From Haematobia irritans (Eukaryota; Arthropoda; Insecta; Diptera; Muscidae): a DNA stretch of 64,000 nucleotides. The translations under genes were made by a program, and so were the position numbers. This document shows, one piece after another, positions 1-11,739 of the stretch. The stretch lies in contig NC_134398.1 in assembly GCF_050003625.1 (NCBI RefSeq), positions 78,834,003-78,898,002 of the forward strand, written 5' to 3'. Within the stretch, counting starts at the first letter, position 1. Every line of letters begins with the position of its first letter. Under the pieces are notes generated by a model. It saw nothing but the letters and a program-made list of their open reading frames with translations. It did no database searches and was not told the origin of the DNA.

Positions 1-242
1 ATATAATATGTTTGGGTAGTCTAAGTTCCAAACACTTTGTATTTTTCCATCTAAATTCAATAATGTTGTCTTCCAAAAAACTATATGTTATTATGTGAAC
101 ATATAATATGTTTGGAGGCATTTTGGACCCAAAAATATTATATGCTCAGAAGAATTTTCTCCCAAAGAATATTGTGCTCAAAATGTTTTTTCTGCCTAAT
201 TGTATATTGCCTCACATTTTTGTTCACTTCCATGAGTTTTTT
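1..242 (-). repeat. T2-type AT-rich arm (cut by window edge) joined to T1 core
   Basis: Rich in the words AAACATATTATATG and TGTTTGG. It matches, in reverse complement, the arm at 5040-5230 and the stretch at 51621-51860. The last ~45 bases (CCTCACATT..CACTTCCA) are T1 core sequence that resumes after the DINE insertion at 1779. This shows an older T2/T1 composite split by DINE A1. Confidence 0.7.
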
Positions 243-1778
243 TATACCCTCCACCATAGGATGGGAGGTATATTAACTTTGTCATTCCGTTTGTAACACA
301 TCGAAATATTGCTCTAAGACCTCATAAAGTATATATATTCTGGGTCGTGGTGAAATTCTGAGTCGATCTGAGCATGTCCGTCCGTCCGTCTGTTGAAATC
401 ACGCTAACTTCCGAACGAAACAAGCTATCGACTTGAAACTTGGCACAAGTAGTTGTTATTGATGTAGGTCGGTTGGTATTGAAAATGGGCCATATTTACG
501 TATAGCCCCCATATAAACGGACCCCCAAATTTAGCTTGCGAGGCCTCTAAGAGAGGCAAATTTCATCCGATCCGGCTGAAATTTGGTACATGGTGTTAGT
601 ATATGGTCTTTAACAATCATGCAAAAATTGGTCCACATCGGTCCATAATTATATATAGCCCCCATATAAACCGATCCCCCGATTTGGCTTGCGAGGCCTT
701 TAAGAGAAGCAAATTTCATCCGATCCGGCTGAAATTTGGTACATGGTGTTAGTATATGGTCTCTAATAACCATGCAAAAGTTGGTCCACATCGGTCCATA
801 ATTATATATAGCCCCCATATAAACCGATCACCAGATTTGACCTCCGGAGCCTCTTGGAAGACCAAAGTTCATCTGATTCAGTTGAAATTTGGTACGTGGT
901 GTTAATATATGGCCTCAAACTCCCATGTAAAAATTGGTCGGTGTCGGTCCATAATTATATATAGGCCCCATATAAACCGATCCCCAGATTTGACCTCCAG
1001 AACCCCTTGGAAGAGCAAAATTCTTCCCATTCGGTTGAAATTTGGTACGTGATGTTAGTATATGGTATCCAACAACCATGCAGGAATTGGTTCCTATCAG
1101 CCCATAATTATATATAGCTCCCATATAAACCGATCCCCAGATTTGACCTCCGGTGCCTTTTGGTGAAGCAAAATTCATCCGATCTGCTTTAAATTTGGTA
1201 CGTGGTGATCGTATATGATATTTAACAACCATGCCAAAAGTGGTCCATATCAGTCCATAATCATATATAGCCCCATATAAACCGATCCCGAGATTTGGTT
1301 TTGGAGCCTCTTAGAGGAGCAAATTTCATCCGAGTGAGTTGAAATTTGGTACATTGTGCTAGTATATGGTCGTTAAAAACCATGCGTAACTAGGTCCATA
1401 TCGGTCGATAGTTATATATATCCCTCAGATAAATCGATTTCCAATCACACAAAAATTGGTCCATATCAAGTTCATCATTCTATATAGCCCCCATATAAGC
1501 GGACCCCATATTTCAATTCTGGCTCTCTACGTACGGTGCAAAAGTCCATGTCGATTCGTAATTATTTGTAGACTTACCTATACATAAGTTTTTTTGTCTA
1601 ATATATACCACGTATGGACTAACTCACAATTTAGAAAACGATGTTAAGAAGTTTTAAGATACCACAACCCAAGTAATTCGATTGTGGATGACAGTCTTTC
1701 CTAGAAGTTTCTACGCAATCCATGGTGGAGGGTACATAAGATTCGGCCTGGCCGAACTTACGGCCGTATACACTTGTT
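243..1778 (+). mobile_element. DINE-1-like element A1 (family A)
   Basis: Full-length non-autonomous Helentron-type element. The 5' end is TATACCCTCCACCATAGG, followed by block A, which holds the phrase AAAGTATATATATTCTGGGTC. A (GTCC)n microsatellite lies at 375-391, then ~153-bp tandem units at about 480-1560. The 3' end has the hairpin TTCGGCCTGGCCGAA at 1742-1756 and terminates CACTTGTTT. The same order of parts (5' subterminal inverted repeat, GTCY microsatellite, ~150-bp tandem units, 3' stem-loop) defines Drosophila DINE-1/HINE elements. It is inserted in a T-run of a T1 copy whose sequence continues on both sides. It encodes no protein; open frames on both strands are periodicity artefacts. 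Confidence 0.85.
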
Positions 1779-2420
1779 TAGTTCTTAGCACCTTTTTCTG
1801 TAATACAAACATTGTAGAAGAAATTATTAAATTTTAAAATTTTTTTCAATTTTACCTTTTGCCGGACGGGGATTCGAACAGCGGACCACACAGTTTGTAT
1901 GCCAGCACACTAACCACTGGGCTACGTAGCTGTTATGGTCATCAAGAGATAATTATCGTTATAAGTTATATTTATATAGCATAGCTTGCGGCGCCCACGA
2001 GCCGATGCAAACATAACATTGTTTAACAACATAACATTGTTAAACATACATTTGTTGGCAGCGTGGAGCAGTGGTTGGTCGTCCGCCTTGCGTGACAGGG
2101 GTCCTGGGTTCGATCCCTGCTTCGACCAACACCATTTTTTTTTAAATATATTTTTTAACATATATTCCAGATTCGTTCGGAAGTTCCCGAAAAGGTGTTC
2201 AGCATTACATACTATTATATTAAATTTTTACTAAGAAATTGTAAAGTGTGTTTTATAAAAGACTTAAAGTCAGAAAAGAAAAATGCTTGATATAAACGAA
2301 ATGGACTGAGTTCAAATCAAATATTATTTTTTTATTGCAAAAATAAAAATTGTGTAACAAATAAAGGTTTTTGTATACAAGTTTAAAATTTTCGGAGAAA
2401 TTCAAAAACTCTTACAAAAG
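1779..2420 (+). mobile_element. T1 copy 1 (divergent tRNA-like core)
   Basis: Contains tRNA-like module 1 on the minus strand (about 1858-1936, B box complement around GATTCGAAC) and module 2 on the plus strand (about 2056-2131, with GTGGAGCAGTGGTTGG and GGGTTCGATCCC followed by a T-run). Between them is the conserved spacer with TATATTTATATAGC and GGCGCC. The right arm runs through CTTAAAGTCAGAAAAG and the TATAAACGAAATGGACTG block shared with other copies. The left arm lies before DINE A1. Confidence 0.75.
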
Positions 2421-2960
2421 AAGAACGTGAATTCGAGTATATAAAAATATTTTTCCATCGAATCCTAAGGTTAACGATAACCATTCAAAAGCACATTATA
2501 TTTAAATTCTAAACAGTAATTTTACAACAGCACATAAATTTATTTTGGTGTGAACAATTGTTTGCTAGCATGTAACACCATTAATTTAGAAATACAAATA
2601 AATATGAATTTTTATTAACGAATAATTTTGTACTTAATTTAATTCTTAAGGCCGGTATAAATTGGTATTATCGCGTTAAAATGGTCATATTTACCCTTTT
2701 ACTTTTCTTTAATAATTTCTTTAAAAGAAAATAAACTTATTCAATTGTTGCTTTGGATCTTTCCCCACCATGTTATAATACAATTTACCGGAAAAAGTTG
2801 TAATGTTATTCTGGTTTTGCCGCTAAAATGAGAAATAATTTTAGCGGCAAAACTCGAACTCAATGCCCGCTTTTATTTTCGAAAAAATCCGTCAACTCCT
2901 CTTGGACTACTCATTAATAAAGAGGAACTAATCTTTGTTTTTATAGATCTTACTGTTTAA
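2421..2960 (+). repeat. Right extension of T1 copy 1, repeated inverted at 48.35-48.96 kb
   Basis: No gene. It is the reverse complement of about 48370-48958: both carry GTTAACGATAACCATTC-like, AAAATTGTTCTG-like and TTCGAGTTTTGCCGC words in the same order. It ends in a hairpin-containing insert at 2815-2852. Confidence 0.6.
2815..2852. repeat. Perfect 15-bp-arm hairpin TTTTGCCGCTAAAAT
   Basis: Arms TTTTGCCGCTAAAAT and ATTTTAGCGGCAAAA are separated by eight bases. The same arm, with small changes, appears at 48470-48525 and as the terminal repeats of the MITE at 55834-56047 (TTCGAGTTTAGCCGC). It is therefore most likely a collapsed MITE of that family. Confidence 0.65.
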
Positions 2961-3014
2961 TTTTTCACTGTTTCGCCCTGTTTTCATTTTACTTTCACAA
3001 CTCTAAAAAGAGTG

Positions 3015-3585
3015 CACTGAAAAAATGTTGTCGTGAGGCCAAAGAGTTCATGTCCTTAAAATAAGAATACAACTTTTGCTTAGCTTAGAAGACGCATTTC
3101 TCTAATATAAAGTTTTTTCCATGTTCAAAGGTCGATACTTTCAATGAAGTCGTGTTGTCGTTATAATTAAGTGATTTGACTTAAAAATGGGTATCATAAC
3201 ATAAAAGAACAAATTTTTGGACTAAGGCCAACTTGACTTTAATAATTCAGAAAAATTCTTTAAAATTAATGAAACTGTCTTTAAATTTGTTGCATTTTTG
3301 CATCTTGACTACAAGGCAAAAATCATTAAAAAATAGGATATATTTTTCAATACTTTATTTTAAAGACATTTTTTTTGAAACATAGCATAATTTCTACTGG
3401 AAGTCTTGTTTTAACGGACATTTTATAGCATATGAAAAAAAGCTTAAAAAGCGAAAAATTTAAATGAGAATTGTGTCTTAAAAGCATCCTTACTTGTATT
3501 CTCCGCTTCTTTGGTTCGGAATCAATACCAAAATTGTTAAAGTGGAGACACAATCTTTGGAACCGGACATGCTTTTTGTTCAGTG
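3015..3585 (+). mobile_element. T3 MITE-like repeat (CACTGAAAAAA ends)
   Basis: Starts CACTGAAAAAATGTTGTCG and ends CAGTG. The terminal 40 bases (GTCGTGAGGCCAAAGAGTTCATGTCC) recur reversed at 37680-37724. The interior word ATTTTGGTATTGATTCCGA recurs at about 37280 and 56190. No transposase is seen. A TA duplication is not clean on the left. Confidence 0.5.
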
Positions 3586-3719
3586 TATAGTGCCTTTTCG
3601 ATAGTTTTTATGAAGATCCCTTTAATTACCTTTGTTTGAATATTTTGACTTACTCGTCCTACGTTCCGATTTGTTTTGGCGAAACAAAAAAATTGTGCCC
3701 GTAATGCGAAAATGATAAA

Positions 3720-4139
3720 CAAAACTCATGCTCTTTTTTTCAAATATATTTTATCTTGGTTCCGAATGAATTTTCTCTCTGAATACTCATTTTAATATTT
3801 TACTTAAGCATATACAATTTTTGGCGAAGTCTTATATCACAACATATATATGTTTACTCATAATATGTAAATTTATACTTCCATTATTTTACTTGCAGCA
3901 TACTCTCTAGGTTCCTCTTTCTAAACACATATATGTTTATAGGCTATTTCTAAATTAATATATGTTTGCATATATATTTACAAACATTTTGTGTCCCAAA
4001 CATAATATGTTCTAACATATTAACATATATGTCCCAAACATGCTGTGCTAGATTATGAACATTATATGCTTGCACTTAAAAATATTGTGTTAAAAAATTT
4101 GAGTTCCAAACATATGAAAAACGGTCTTTTTCGTCCGTG
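3720..4139. mobile_element. T2 copy (right part)
   Basis: Right terminus reads CATATGAAAAACGGTCTTTTTCGTCCGTG followed by TA (first 20 bases only are diagnostic). It shares ACATATATGTTTATAGG, CAAACATAATATG and TGCACTTAAAAAT with the T2 copies at 4389 and 38564. It lies inverted relative to the 4389 copy, giving ~250-bp inverted arms about 250 bp apart. The left end is not resolved. Confidence 0.6.
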
Positions 4140-4388
4140 TACTCCTTACAAAATAGTTCATTATTTCTTTCAATTTGTAAATTTTACTACAAATGCGCCC
4201 ATCTTGAACTTCGCATAGCACTAAAAACATTCTTCCAATTTTTCCCTTCAAACTGAACTCTGTTGGGTTCACTGTTTTTTCAGTGTAGGATCAATACAAT
4301 TAAAATTATGATGTTTTTGCGATATATTAGTAAGCTATTCATGTACAAACAAATGCCAGTTTAAAAATCCAAATTATAACAGTATCTA
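4140..4388. other. Spacer without recognised gene
   Basis: AT-rich. The end of a CACTG-type repeat (TTTTTTCAGTGTAGG) is near 4276-4290. Nothing else is recognised. Confidence 0.5.
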
Positions 4389-5364
4389 CACGGTTGAAAA
4401 AGACTGTTTTTCATATGTTTGGCTATAAACATTATATGTTTGGAACACAAATTTTTAAACACAATATTTTTGAGTGCAAGCATATAATGTTCATAAACTA
4501 GCATAACATGTTTGGGACATATATGTTAATATGTTAGAACATATTATGTTTGGGACATAAAATGTTTGTAAATATAATATGCTTGAATGCAAACATATAT
4601 TAATTTAGAAATAGCCTATAAACATATATGTGTTTAGTAGCTTGGAGCGCTATTTAACAGGGAGCGATATTGAATTAAGTTGGTGGTTGTTGCTTGTTAT
4701 TACAAAATTAACATTTTATTTTTCCTTGGGCAATTAATCAGCTACTTCTTTGATCCTTACAAACTGTGTGGTCCGCTGTTCGAGTCCCCGTCCGGCAAAA
4801 GGTAAAATTAAAATAAAAAAATCATAAAATAGAATAATTTCTTCTACAATGTTTGTATTACAGAAAAAGGTGCTAAGAACTAAAGAATCTCGTGGAAGTG
4901 AGAAAGATGTCGGGGAATATACAATTGTGCAGAAACAAAATTTTGAGCATTCAGGTCGAAAACCTATGTTGTTAGCACCTATATTACCTGTTTATTTTCA
5001 TAATTCATTATGATTGTAAATATATAAATAAATAAATAAAATTTTGGGCACAATATTGTTTTGGAGAATTTTTTTTAAGCATATAATATTTTTGGGTGCA
5101 AAATGCTTCCAAACATATTATATGGTCACATAATAACATATTGTTTTTTGGAAGACAACATTATTGAATTTGGATGCAAAAATACAAAATGTTTGGAACT
5201 TAGACTACCCAAACATATATTGTTTAGACCAATATGCTTTCAAACATATTATATATTGGAAGAGATCAAACATATAAATGTTTGGGCAATACCCAAAAAT
5301 GTATATGCTTGAAGCAAAATATGTTTGGGAGTATATGTTACAGAAGCGATTTTTTGTGAGCGTG
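4389..5364 (-). mobile_element. Complete T2 element with TA target duplication
   Basis: Bounded by TA at 4387-4388 and 5365-5366. Ends are CACGGTTGAAAAAGACTG and, read inward from the right, CACGCTCACAAAAAATCGC; together they give loose ~35-bp inverted repeats. The AT-rich arms flank a piece of the T1 core (about 4745-4940) with the tRNA-like 3' half TGTGTGGTCCGCTGTTCGAG on the plus strand. It encodes no transposase, so it must be mobilised in trans if active. Sibling copies are at 38564-39396 and 11740 onward. Confidence 0.75.
4950..5040 (+). mobile_element. Very short 5'-truncated LINE insertion with (TAAA)n tail
   Basis: A 91-bp insert ends TATATAAATAAATAAATAAA. It is flanked by 10-bp direct repeats ATTTTGAGCA (4940-4949) and ATTTTGGGCA (5041-5050), the signature of target-primed reverse transcription. 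The tail resembles that of the LINE fragment in the Himar1 copy at 23.6 kb. It is inserted in T2. Confidence 0.75.
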
Positions 5365-5366
5365 TA

Positions 5367-7028
5367 TTCAAAGTAAAACATGCTTTTTAATTCCAAAACA
5401 AAAACTTTAAACCACAGATACAATATCTTCGAAATAAGTCTTAGCTTATATTTCAATCTAAAGATTCAATATTTTAGTTAATTTAAGGATCAAAAATTTG
5501 TTTCTTTACTTTAAACAAAATTTAGTTCAAAGACTTACGACTTTAACCGAGGTACGAATTTCAAGTCCAATTCTCGAAAAAGTTGACAAAGAAAATGTTG
5601 ACTAATTTTCTCGTTATTATCAGTATGGAGAACATCCTAATGTACTGCTTCCTGAATCGAGTGCTTCATTTACGATGGGTAAGCTCTCTTGTTTGCTTTA
5701 GCAGTGATATCGAAGAGTCCTGACATATAGCGATTACTTGGCAAACAAATCCTTCTTCCAATTGAATTCGATTAAGATTCACTTCAGTCAAAGTAATAAC
5801 GGATTGAAGCAGATTGAGTCTTCATAACTGAGGAAGACAAATCAGTGCAGGTGATACTATCAACACACCGTCACGCAAACCATGCGGAACATATGGCTCA
5901 AAATACACACACACTAATCAATTCCTTCTTCATACTCATGGATTCTTAGACATCTCAGCAAGGACATAGACATCATCATCCATAACATGTTGCCCCCTTT
6001 GCAAACAAGAAAAATGATGATCCCGATAAGCTTCTTATATGTGAACAAAGCGTTAGCTAGCGCATGACATGAGTCTACTTTTAGCATTTAATCGATTTGT
6101 GGATTTCATAGACAATCGCACAACCAATACCAATCCAAACTATCCATGTATGTATGTATATTCCTATGTTGGGATATAAGGATATTTTTTTCAAAACAGA
6201 TATATAGGATATCATTTTGCAGTTATAGTAAATCAATCCTTGGCAAAAGCGACCAACAAAAAACTACAACTATAAGGATGAAGTCGGACGAATTCCTTAT
6301 GTCGATTGTTGTGTGGCCTTAAGGGAAGGGGTTTTGATTGGGTTTGTTCAATAAAAAATTGCCATTGAATATGGAATGATTTGACAGTCTTCTTCAGTGC
6401 TCTGTAGTCTGTCATTAATCGGCAGTTAATAGGCTTAGACTGTGCACCTTTACAAAAGGATTAATTTTGAATTATATGTAAAAAAGTATGGAAGTCACTC
6501 GTAGTAGTGTTGCCTGGTCTTCTCCGATAACACAAAATCGTAACTTGGTAGATTTAATGAATGTTAGCGTTAGATGGAATAGTGAAAATAGAGAAGCATC
6601 ATAGAGCTTCCTAAGCATGTATGTATGGGTTATTGGTTAGTTGCGGGACAATTGAATTAGCATTGCAGGCATAAGGGTTCTGTATTGGTGAAAATGGGGA
6701 TTTTCATATAATTAGAAGAAACATTTCAATATGTATCACTGAGTCCAAGGACTTCGAATGATTAATTCACGGAATTGGTGTATACGTTAAGAAAATTTTA
6801 AAATAACCACCCGGACGTACCTTTAAGAAATCCATTGCAGAATTAAAATAACCCATGGAGACCCCGACAAATTTATTATTATAACATTATAGATTAGCCT
6901 TCACATACATTTTACAACTCCATTTTAGATTAAGTAACACCGAATTTCAAACAAAATCAGGATGCAGAGATCGCTTCAATCTGATGTCATGTAAGGTAAA
7001 ACCCGTTTCTTACAATTCAATCATATAT
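5367..7028. other. Region without recognised gene or repeat
   Basis: AT-rich and non-coding in appearance. No open frame with plausible composition was found, nor any terminal repeats. It could be intron or intergenic DNA. Confidence 0.5.
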
Positions 7029-8885
7029 ACACACAAAGAAAAAAACCTTTGGAAAACGTGTACCGAAAACGTTTTCCATTTGTTAGAGTTTTTTGAATTT
7101 CTTCGAAAATTTTAAACTTTTATCATCAAAAAAATTCGTGTGTTACAAAATTTTTATTTTTTCAATAGAAAACATTATTTTTGGACCAACAACACTGTCC
7201 ATTTCGTTTATATCAAGCACTGTTCTTTTCTGACTTTAAGTCTTTAATAAGACACATTTTACAGTTTCATAAAAATTTAATATAGTAGTATGTAAACAAA
7301 AAAACAAGTATATACGGCCGTAAGTTCGGCCAGGCCGAAGCTTATGTACCCTCCACCATGGATTGCGTAGAAACTTCTTCTAATCACGGCCATCCACAAT
7401 CGCATTACTTAAGTTGCGGTAACGCTTGCCGATGTAAGTCCATACGTGGTATATATTAAATCAAAACAGATCGATTAAATACGTATATAATTCAGTTTGG
7501 CAAAATTTTCTATAGAAATAAAATTTTGGTACATTGTTTTTGGCTCGAGTGACAACAATGATTATGAATCGATATGGACCAATTTTTGTGTGATTGGAGA
7601 TCGGCTATATATAACTATAGACCGATATGGACTAATTTTGGTATGGTTGTTAGCGGCCATATACTAACACCACGTTCCAAATTTGTACCGGATCGGATGA
7701 ATTTTGCTCCTCCAAGAGGCTCCGGAGGTCAAATCTGGAGAACGGTTTATATGGGGGCTATATATACTTATGGACCAATACGGACCAATTCTGGCACGGT
7801 TATTAAAGATCATTTACTAACACCATGTTCCAAATTTCAACCGGATCGGATGAAATTTGCTTTTCTTTGAGGCTCCGCAAGCCAAATCTGGGAATCGGTT
7901 TATATGGGGGCTATATATAATTATGGACCGATGTGGGCCACTTTTTGCATGGATGTTAGAGACCATATACCAACATCATGTACCAAATTTCAGCCGGATC
8001 GGATGAAATTTGCTTCTCTTTGAGACTCCACAAGCCAAATCTGAGGGTCCCTGTATATGGGGGCTATACGTAAAAGTGGACCGATATGGCCCATTTTCAA
8101 TACCATCCGACCTACATCGATAACAACGACTTGCGCCAAGTTTCAAGTCGATCTCTTGTTTCGTTCGGAAGTTAGCGTGATTTCAACAGACGGACGGACG
8201 GACGGTCATGCTTAGATCGACTCAGAATTTCACCACGACCCAGAATATATACTTTATGGGGTCTTAGAGCAATATTTCGATGTGTTACAAACGGAATGAC
8301 AAAGTTAATATACCCCCATCCTATGATGGAGGGTATAAAAAAAACTGTTTGGTGTTCGGTCGAAGCAGGGATCGATCCCAAACCCAACTAAATGTTTGTT
8401 TCTGTTAAAAAAAGTTTGTTCAATCGGCTCGTGGGCGCCGCAAGCTATGCTATATAAATATAACTTATATGGATAATTTCCTATTGATGACAATAACAGC
8501 TACATAGCTCAGTGGGTAGAATGTTGGCTTACAAATTGCATGGTCTGCGGTTCGATTCTCCGTCCAGGCGAAAGGTAAAATTTTAAAAAATTATAAAATC
8601 AAATGATTTCTTCTACATTGTTTGTATTACAGAAAAATGTGTTAAGAACTAAAAACCTCGTGGAAGTGAGAAAGATGTGAGAGAAAATGCAATTAGTCAG
8701 AAAATACTGTTTTTTTTTGAGTTAGTCTTTATGAAATTGTTTTTACATCCGGGAAAAGAATAAACGTTTATCACAAAAGGTATATACTTTTCTTCCAAAT
8801 AATCTTCCTTAAAGCAAAAAGCTAATGAGAAACGAACTTTGTTTGTCTAAAACTTCGTTTGGGAGGAAAGAATTATTTTTTGGCT
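7029..8885 (-). mobile_element. T1 copy 3, split by DINE A2
   Basis: Left arm starts ACACAAAGAAAAAAACC and GGAAAACGTGTACCGAAAAC at 7029, matching the terminus of the 43292 copy. The core resumes at 8338 with GTTCGGTCGAAGCAGGGATCG (module 2 complement). Module 1 is on the plus strand at about 8500-8575 (TAGCTCAGTGGGTAGAATG, GGTTCGATTCTCC). About 70 bp present in other copies is missing at the insertion point. The right end is degraded near TGGGAGGAAAGAATTATTT. Confidence 0.75.
7303..8337 (-). mobile_element. DINE-1-like element A2 (family A)
   Basis: Read on the minus strand. The 3' end is at 7303 (complement of ACTTGTT with hairpin GGCCTGGCCGAA), and the 5' TATACCCTCC end is at 8337. It has one unit of the 29-bp motif TTTTCTATAGAAATAAAAT near 7508, about four 153-bp units, and (GGAC)n at 8190-8203. 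It is inserted in T1 copy 3. Confidence 0.85.
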
Positions 8886-9325
8886 GGTACACACTCATTT
8901 GATTTACTTGAATAGGATTAGTCATACCTAGTTAATTAATTAAATTAATTTTCCCTTTCATTTCTATTGTCACACATACACTGAAAAAATATTTTATTTC
9001 ATCAATACTATTATTAAAATATTTCATTTCATATATATTCAATGTTAATAAGAAAATAATTTTAAGAATCATGAATTGCTAAGTCAGTTTTATTGACGAA
9101 AGGCCAGGCTTGTCGGATGTATTCTTGAAAATGTATATAGTCTCCGTTATTATCCATCTCTACGTCCAATATTATTCTTCCTGCAATCCATCTATTTTAA
9201 AGTTATGTAATTGGCCATAAAAGATTCGTGCCAAATTTCCCTGAGCAAGGCCGGAAGTGGTAGATACGGCGATTTCGTTACAGGGTCAACTCCAAACAAA
9301 ATATTTCCTGCATTTTTCGTTGTTC

Positions 9326-9543
9326 GTACTATGTTCGGATTTCGAGTCGAAAACCACTTTAATTTCGCGATTACTTTTCCTTAAATAACCAAAATTATAA
9401 ATTAAAACAATCATATTCCTGTAAAGTCCTGCCGAAAATTAGAGGAACAAGAAACTGCGCATCAATTGAGTAAACTACTTTATATTGGACTGTTTTAATA
9501 AAGTAACCGCAAAAATGTCAACGCGAAAAGCGAACATAGTACT
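9326..9543. mobile_element. MITE, GTACTATGTTCG ends
   Basis: Inverted ends GTACTATGTTCG and CGAACATAGTAC bound ~218 bp of AT-rich non-coding sequence. Same family as 11409-11632, and related to 55834-56047. Confidence 0.6.
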
Positions 9544-9691
9544 GACCCCAAAGAGAAACTCCGGTTAAAATTAAAGTTCTGACTTTCGCGATCGCAATTT
9601 TTGCACAAATATGAAGTTTGGAAAAATACCCACCGTAATGTTCTGAAATGGTGTAATTGGAAAGTGGAAATCTCTCTACTGAGTTTCTTTT

Positions 9692-11118
9692 TATACCCAC
9701 CACCATAGAATGGTGACGGGGGTATAATAAGTTTGTCATTCCGTTTGTAACACATCGAAATATCGATTTCCGACTATATAAAGTATATATATTCTTGATC
9801 AGGGAGAAATTATAAAACGATATAACGATGTCCGTCTGTCCGTATGTCTGTCTGTCTGTTGTAATCACGCTACAGTCTTCAATAATAAATCAATCGCTGA
9901 AGTTTTGCACAAACTCTTCTTTTGTCTGCAGGCAGGTCAAGTTCGAAGATGGGCTATATCGGTCCAGGTTTTGATATAGTCCCCATATAAACCGACCTCC
10001 CGATTTGGGGTCTTGGGCTTATAGAAATTGAAGTTTTTATCAAATTTGCTTGAAATTTGAAATCTAGAGGTATTTTATAACCTTAAAGAGGTGTGCCAAA
10101 AATGGTGAGTATCGGTCCATGTTTTGGTATAGCCCCATATAGACCGATCTCCCGATTTTACTTTTTGGGCTTATAGAAACCGCAGTTTTTATTCAATTTA
10201 CCTGAAATTGGAAATCTAGAGGTGTTGTAGGACCACAAATACGTGTGCCAAAAATTGTGAGTATCGGTCCATGTTTTGGTATGGTCCCCATATAAAACGA
10301 CCTCCCGATTTTGGGGTCTTGGGCTTATAGAAACCGTAGATTTTATCCAATTTGTCTGAAATGGGAAATCTAGAGGTATTTTAGGACCACAAAGAGGTGT
10401 GCCGAAAATGGTGAGTATCGGTCCATATTTTGGTATAGCCCCCATATAGACCGATTTCCCGATTTTACTTCTTGGGCTTCTATAATCCGAAGTTTTTATC
10501 CTATTTGCCTGAAATTGGAAAACTAGAGGTATTTTCGGGTCATAAAGAGGTGTGCCGAAAATGGTGAGAATCGGTCCATAATTTAGTATAGCCCCCATAA
10601 GAACGATCTCCCGATTTAACTCCTTGGGTTTCTAGAAACCGTAGTTTTTCTGATTCTGATTTGCCTGAAATTGTAAATATTCTGGTATTTTAGGCTCACA
10701 AAAACGTGTATCGGATTAAGTTTTTATCGGCCCATTTGGTAATGCCTCCATATAGACCGACTTCACTTCTTGAGGGTGTAGAAGGCGCACTGATCATGAA
10801 AATTGCTTGAAACTCAATGTAAAATTTCCAGATTTTACTTCTACAGATTTAAAATTTCAAATCAAGACGTTATTTTATAATTTTCTTGCACACTTACCAG
10901 AGATGTTAATGATTCCTCTAAAATTCAAACAAAAATGGTCCTTATAAATCCAGAATCTGATATAGTCCTCATAGGTGAAATCTTTAAATTTATCTTCGGG
11001 AAGTGTCCTAAAGTCCTCAAGCCCTCCTGAAATTTCAAAGGAAACCCTAATATTTAGTTCATGGTGGTGGGTATTTAAGATTCGGCCCGGCCGAACTTAG
11101 TGCTATATATACTTGTTT
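9692..11118 (+). mobile_element. DINE-1-like element B1 (family B)
   Basis: The 5' end is TATACCCACCACCATAG, with GTGACGGGGGTATA closing the terminal palindrome. Block A reads TTTCCGACTATATAAAG and ATATATTCTTGATCAGG, very close to Drosophila INE-1 as I remember it. A (GTCY)n microsatellite lies at about 9829-9860, followed by 153-bp units at about 9940-10760. The 3' hairpin TTCGGCCCGGCCGAA is at 11081-11095, and the element ends CTTGTTTT. There is no coding capacity. Confidence 0.85.
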
Positions 11119-11206
11119 TTTTACATATTGGATTTTTAAAGCCCGTTCTCAGCAATTAGAATAACGCTTTACCAACCCAGCAAAAACTAGATAACCACAT
11201 CTCAAT

Positions 11207-11737
11207 TTGGGATGCCAGACTTTGAAGAGGCAAAAAGAGCACATTCTGTTTATAAAAAGAGCACATACGAAAAAAGAGCACACGTTTTCAAATAATATAA
11301 AAAAAAAAATAATTCCATAATAATTCATTTAAACATAAAAAAGGTTCATAACATATACATAAAATAAACCAATTTCAACTCAAGCTAATTTTATTACAAT
11401 AATTTGTAAAGCTGAGTACTATGTTCAGTTTTCAAGCTGAAAACCAGCTTGTTTTCACGGTTAACTTTTTAAATTAATTAAATTATAAATATAAAATGGT
11501 TCATAATCAATACCTTAGATGTTTTCCATTCATTATTTCACAAGACTTTATAAAAATATAATCGTCTTCATACAGATTTTTGTACTTTTAATTTTGTGTT
11601 TTGGTGAAAAATACGAACATAGTACTCACCTTAAGTCATTTGTTTGGTGCTTTTGTGAAAAATGTTATGGAAAGAAGTTTGTTTACATTTAGAACAGAGT
11701 GCAATAGCAACATCGGCGTGCTCTTCTTCGACTCTGA
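11207..11737 (+). mobile_element. hAT-type MITE copy 2 (interrupted)
   Basis: Begins TTGGGATGCCAGACTTTG and continues GAAGAGGCAAAAAGAGCAC, colinear with the complete copy at 34473-34971 (same CATCGGCGTGCTCTTCTTCG block). It is interrupted by the MITE at 11409-11632, and its 3' part is cut by a T2 insertion at a TA (11738-11739). Confidence 0.7.
11409..11632. mobile_element. MITE, AAGSTGAGTACTATGTTC ends
   Basis: 224 bp with inverted ends AAGCTGAGTACTATGTTC and GAACATAGTACTCACCTT. It is inserted next to a TA in the hAT copy, which has no such sequence at 34473-34971. It has no coding capacity. Family members are at 9326-9543 and 55834-56047. Confidence 0.7.
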
Positions 11738-11739
11738 TA

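Noticed and set aside
3838..4640. Single large palindromic element
   Set aside because: The inverted arms belong to two separate T2 copies, each with its own end next to a TA; the spacer is ordinary DNA.
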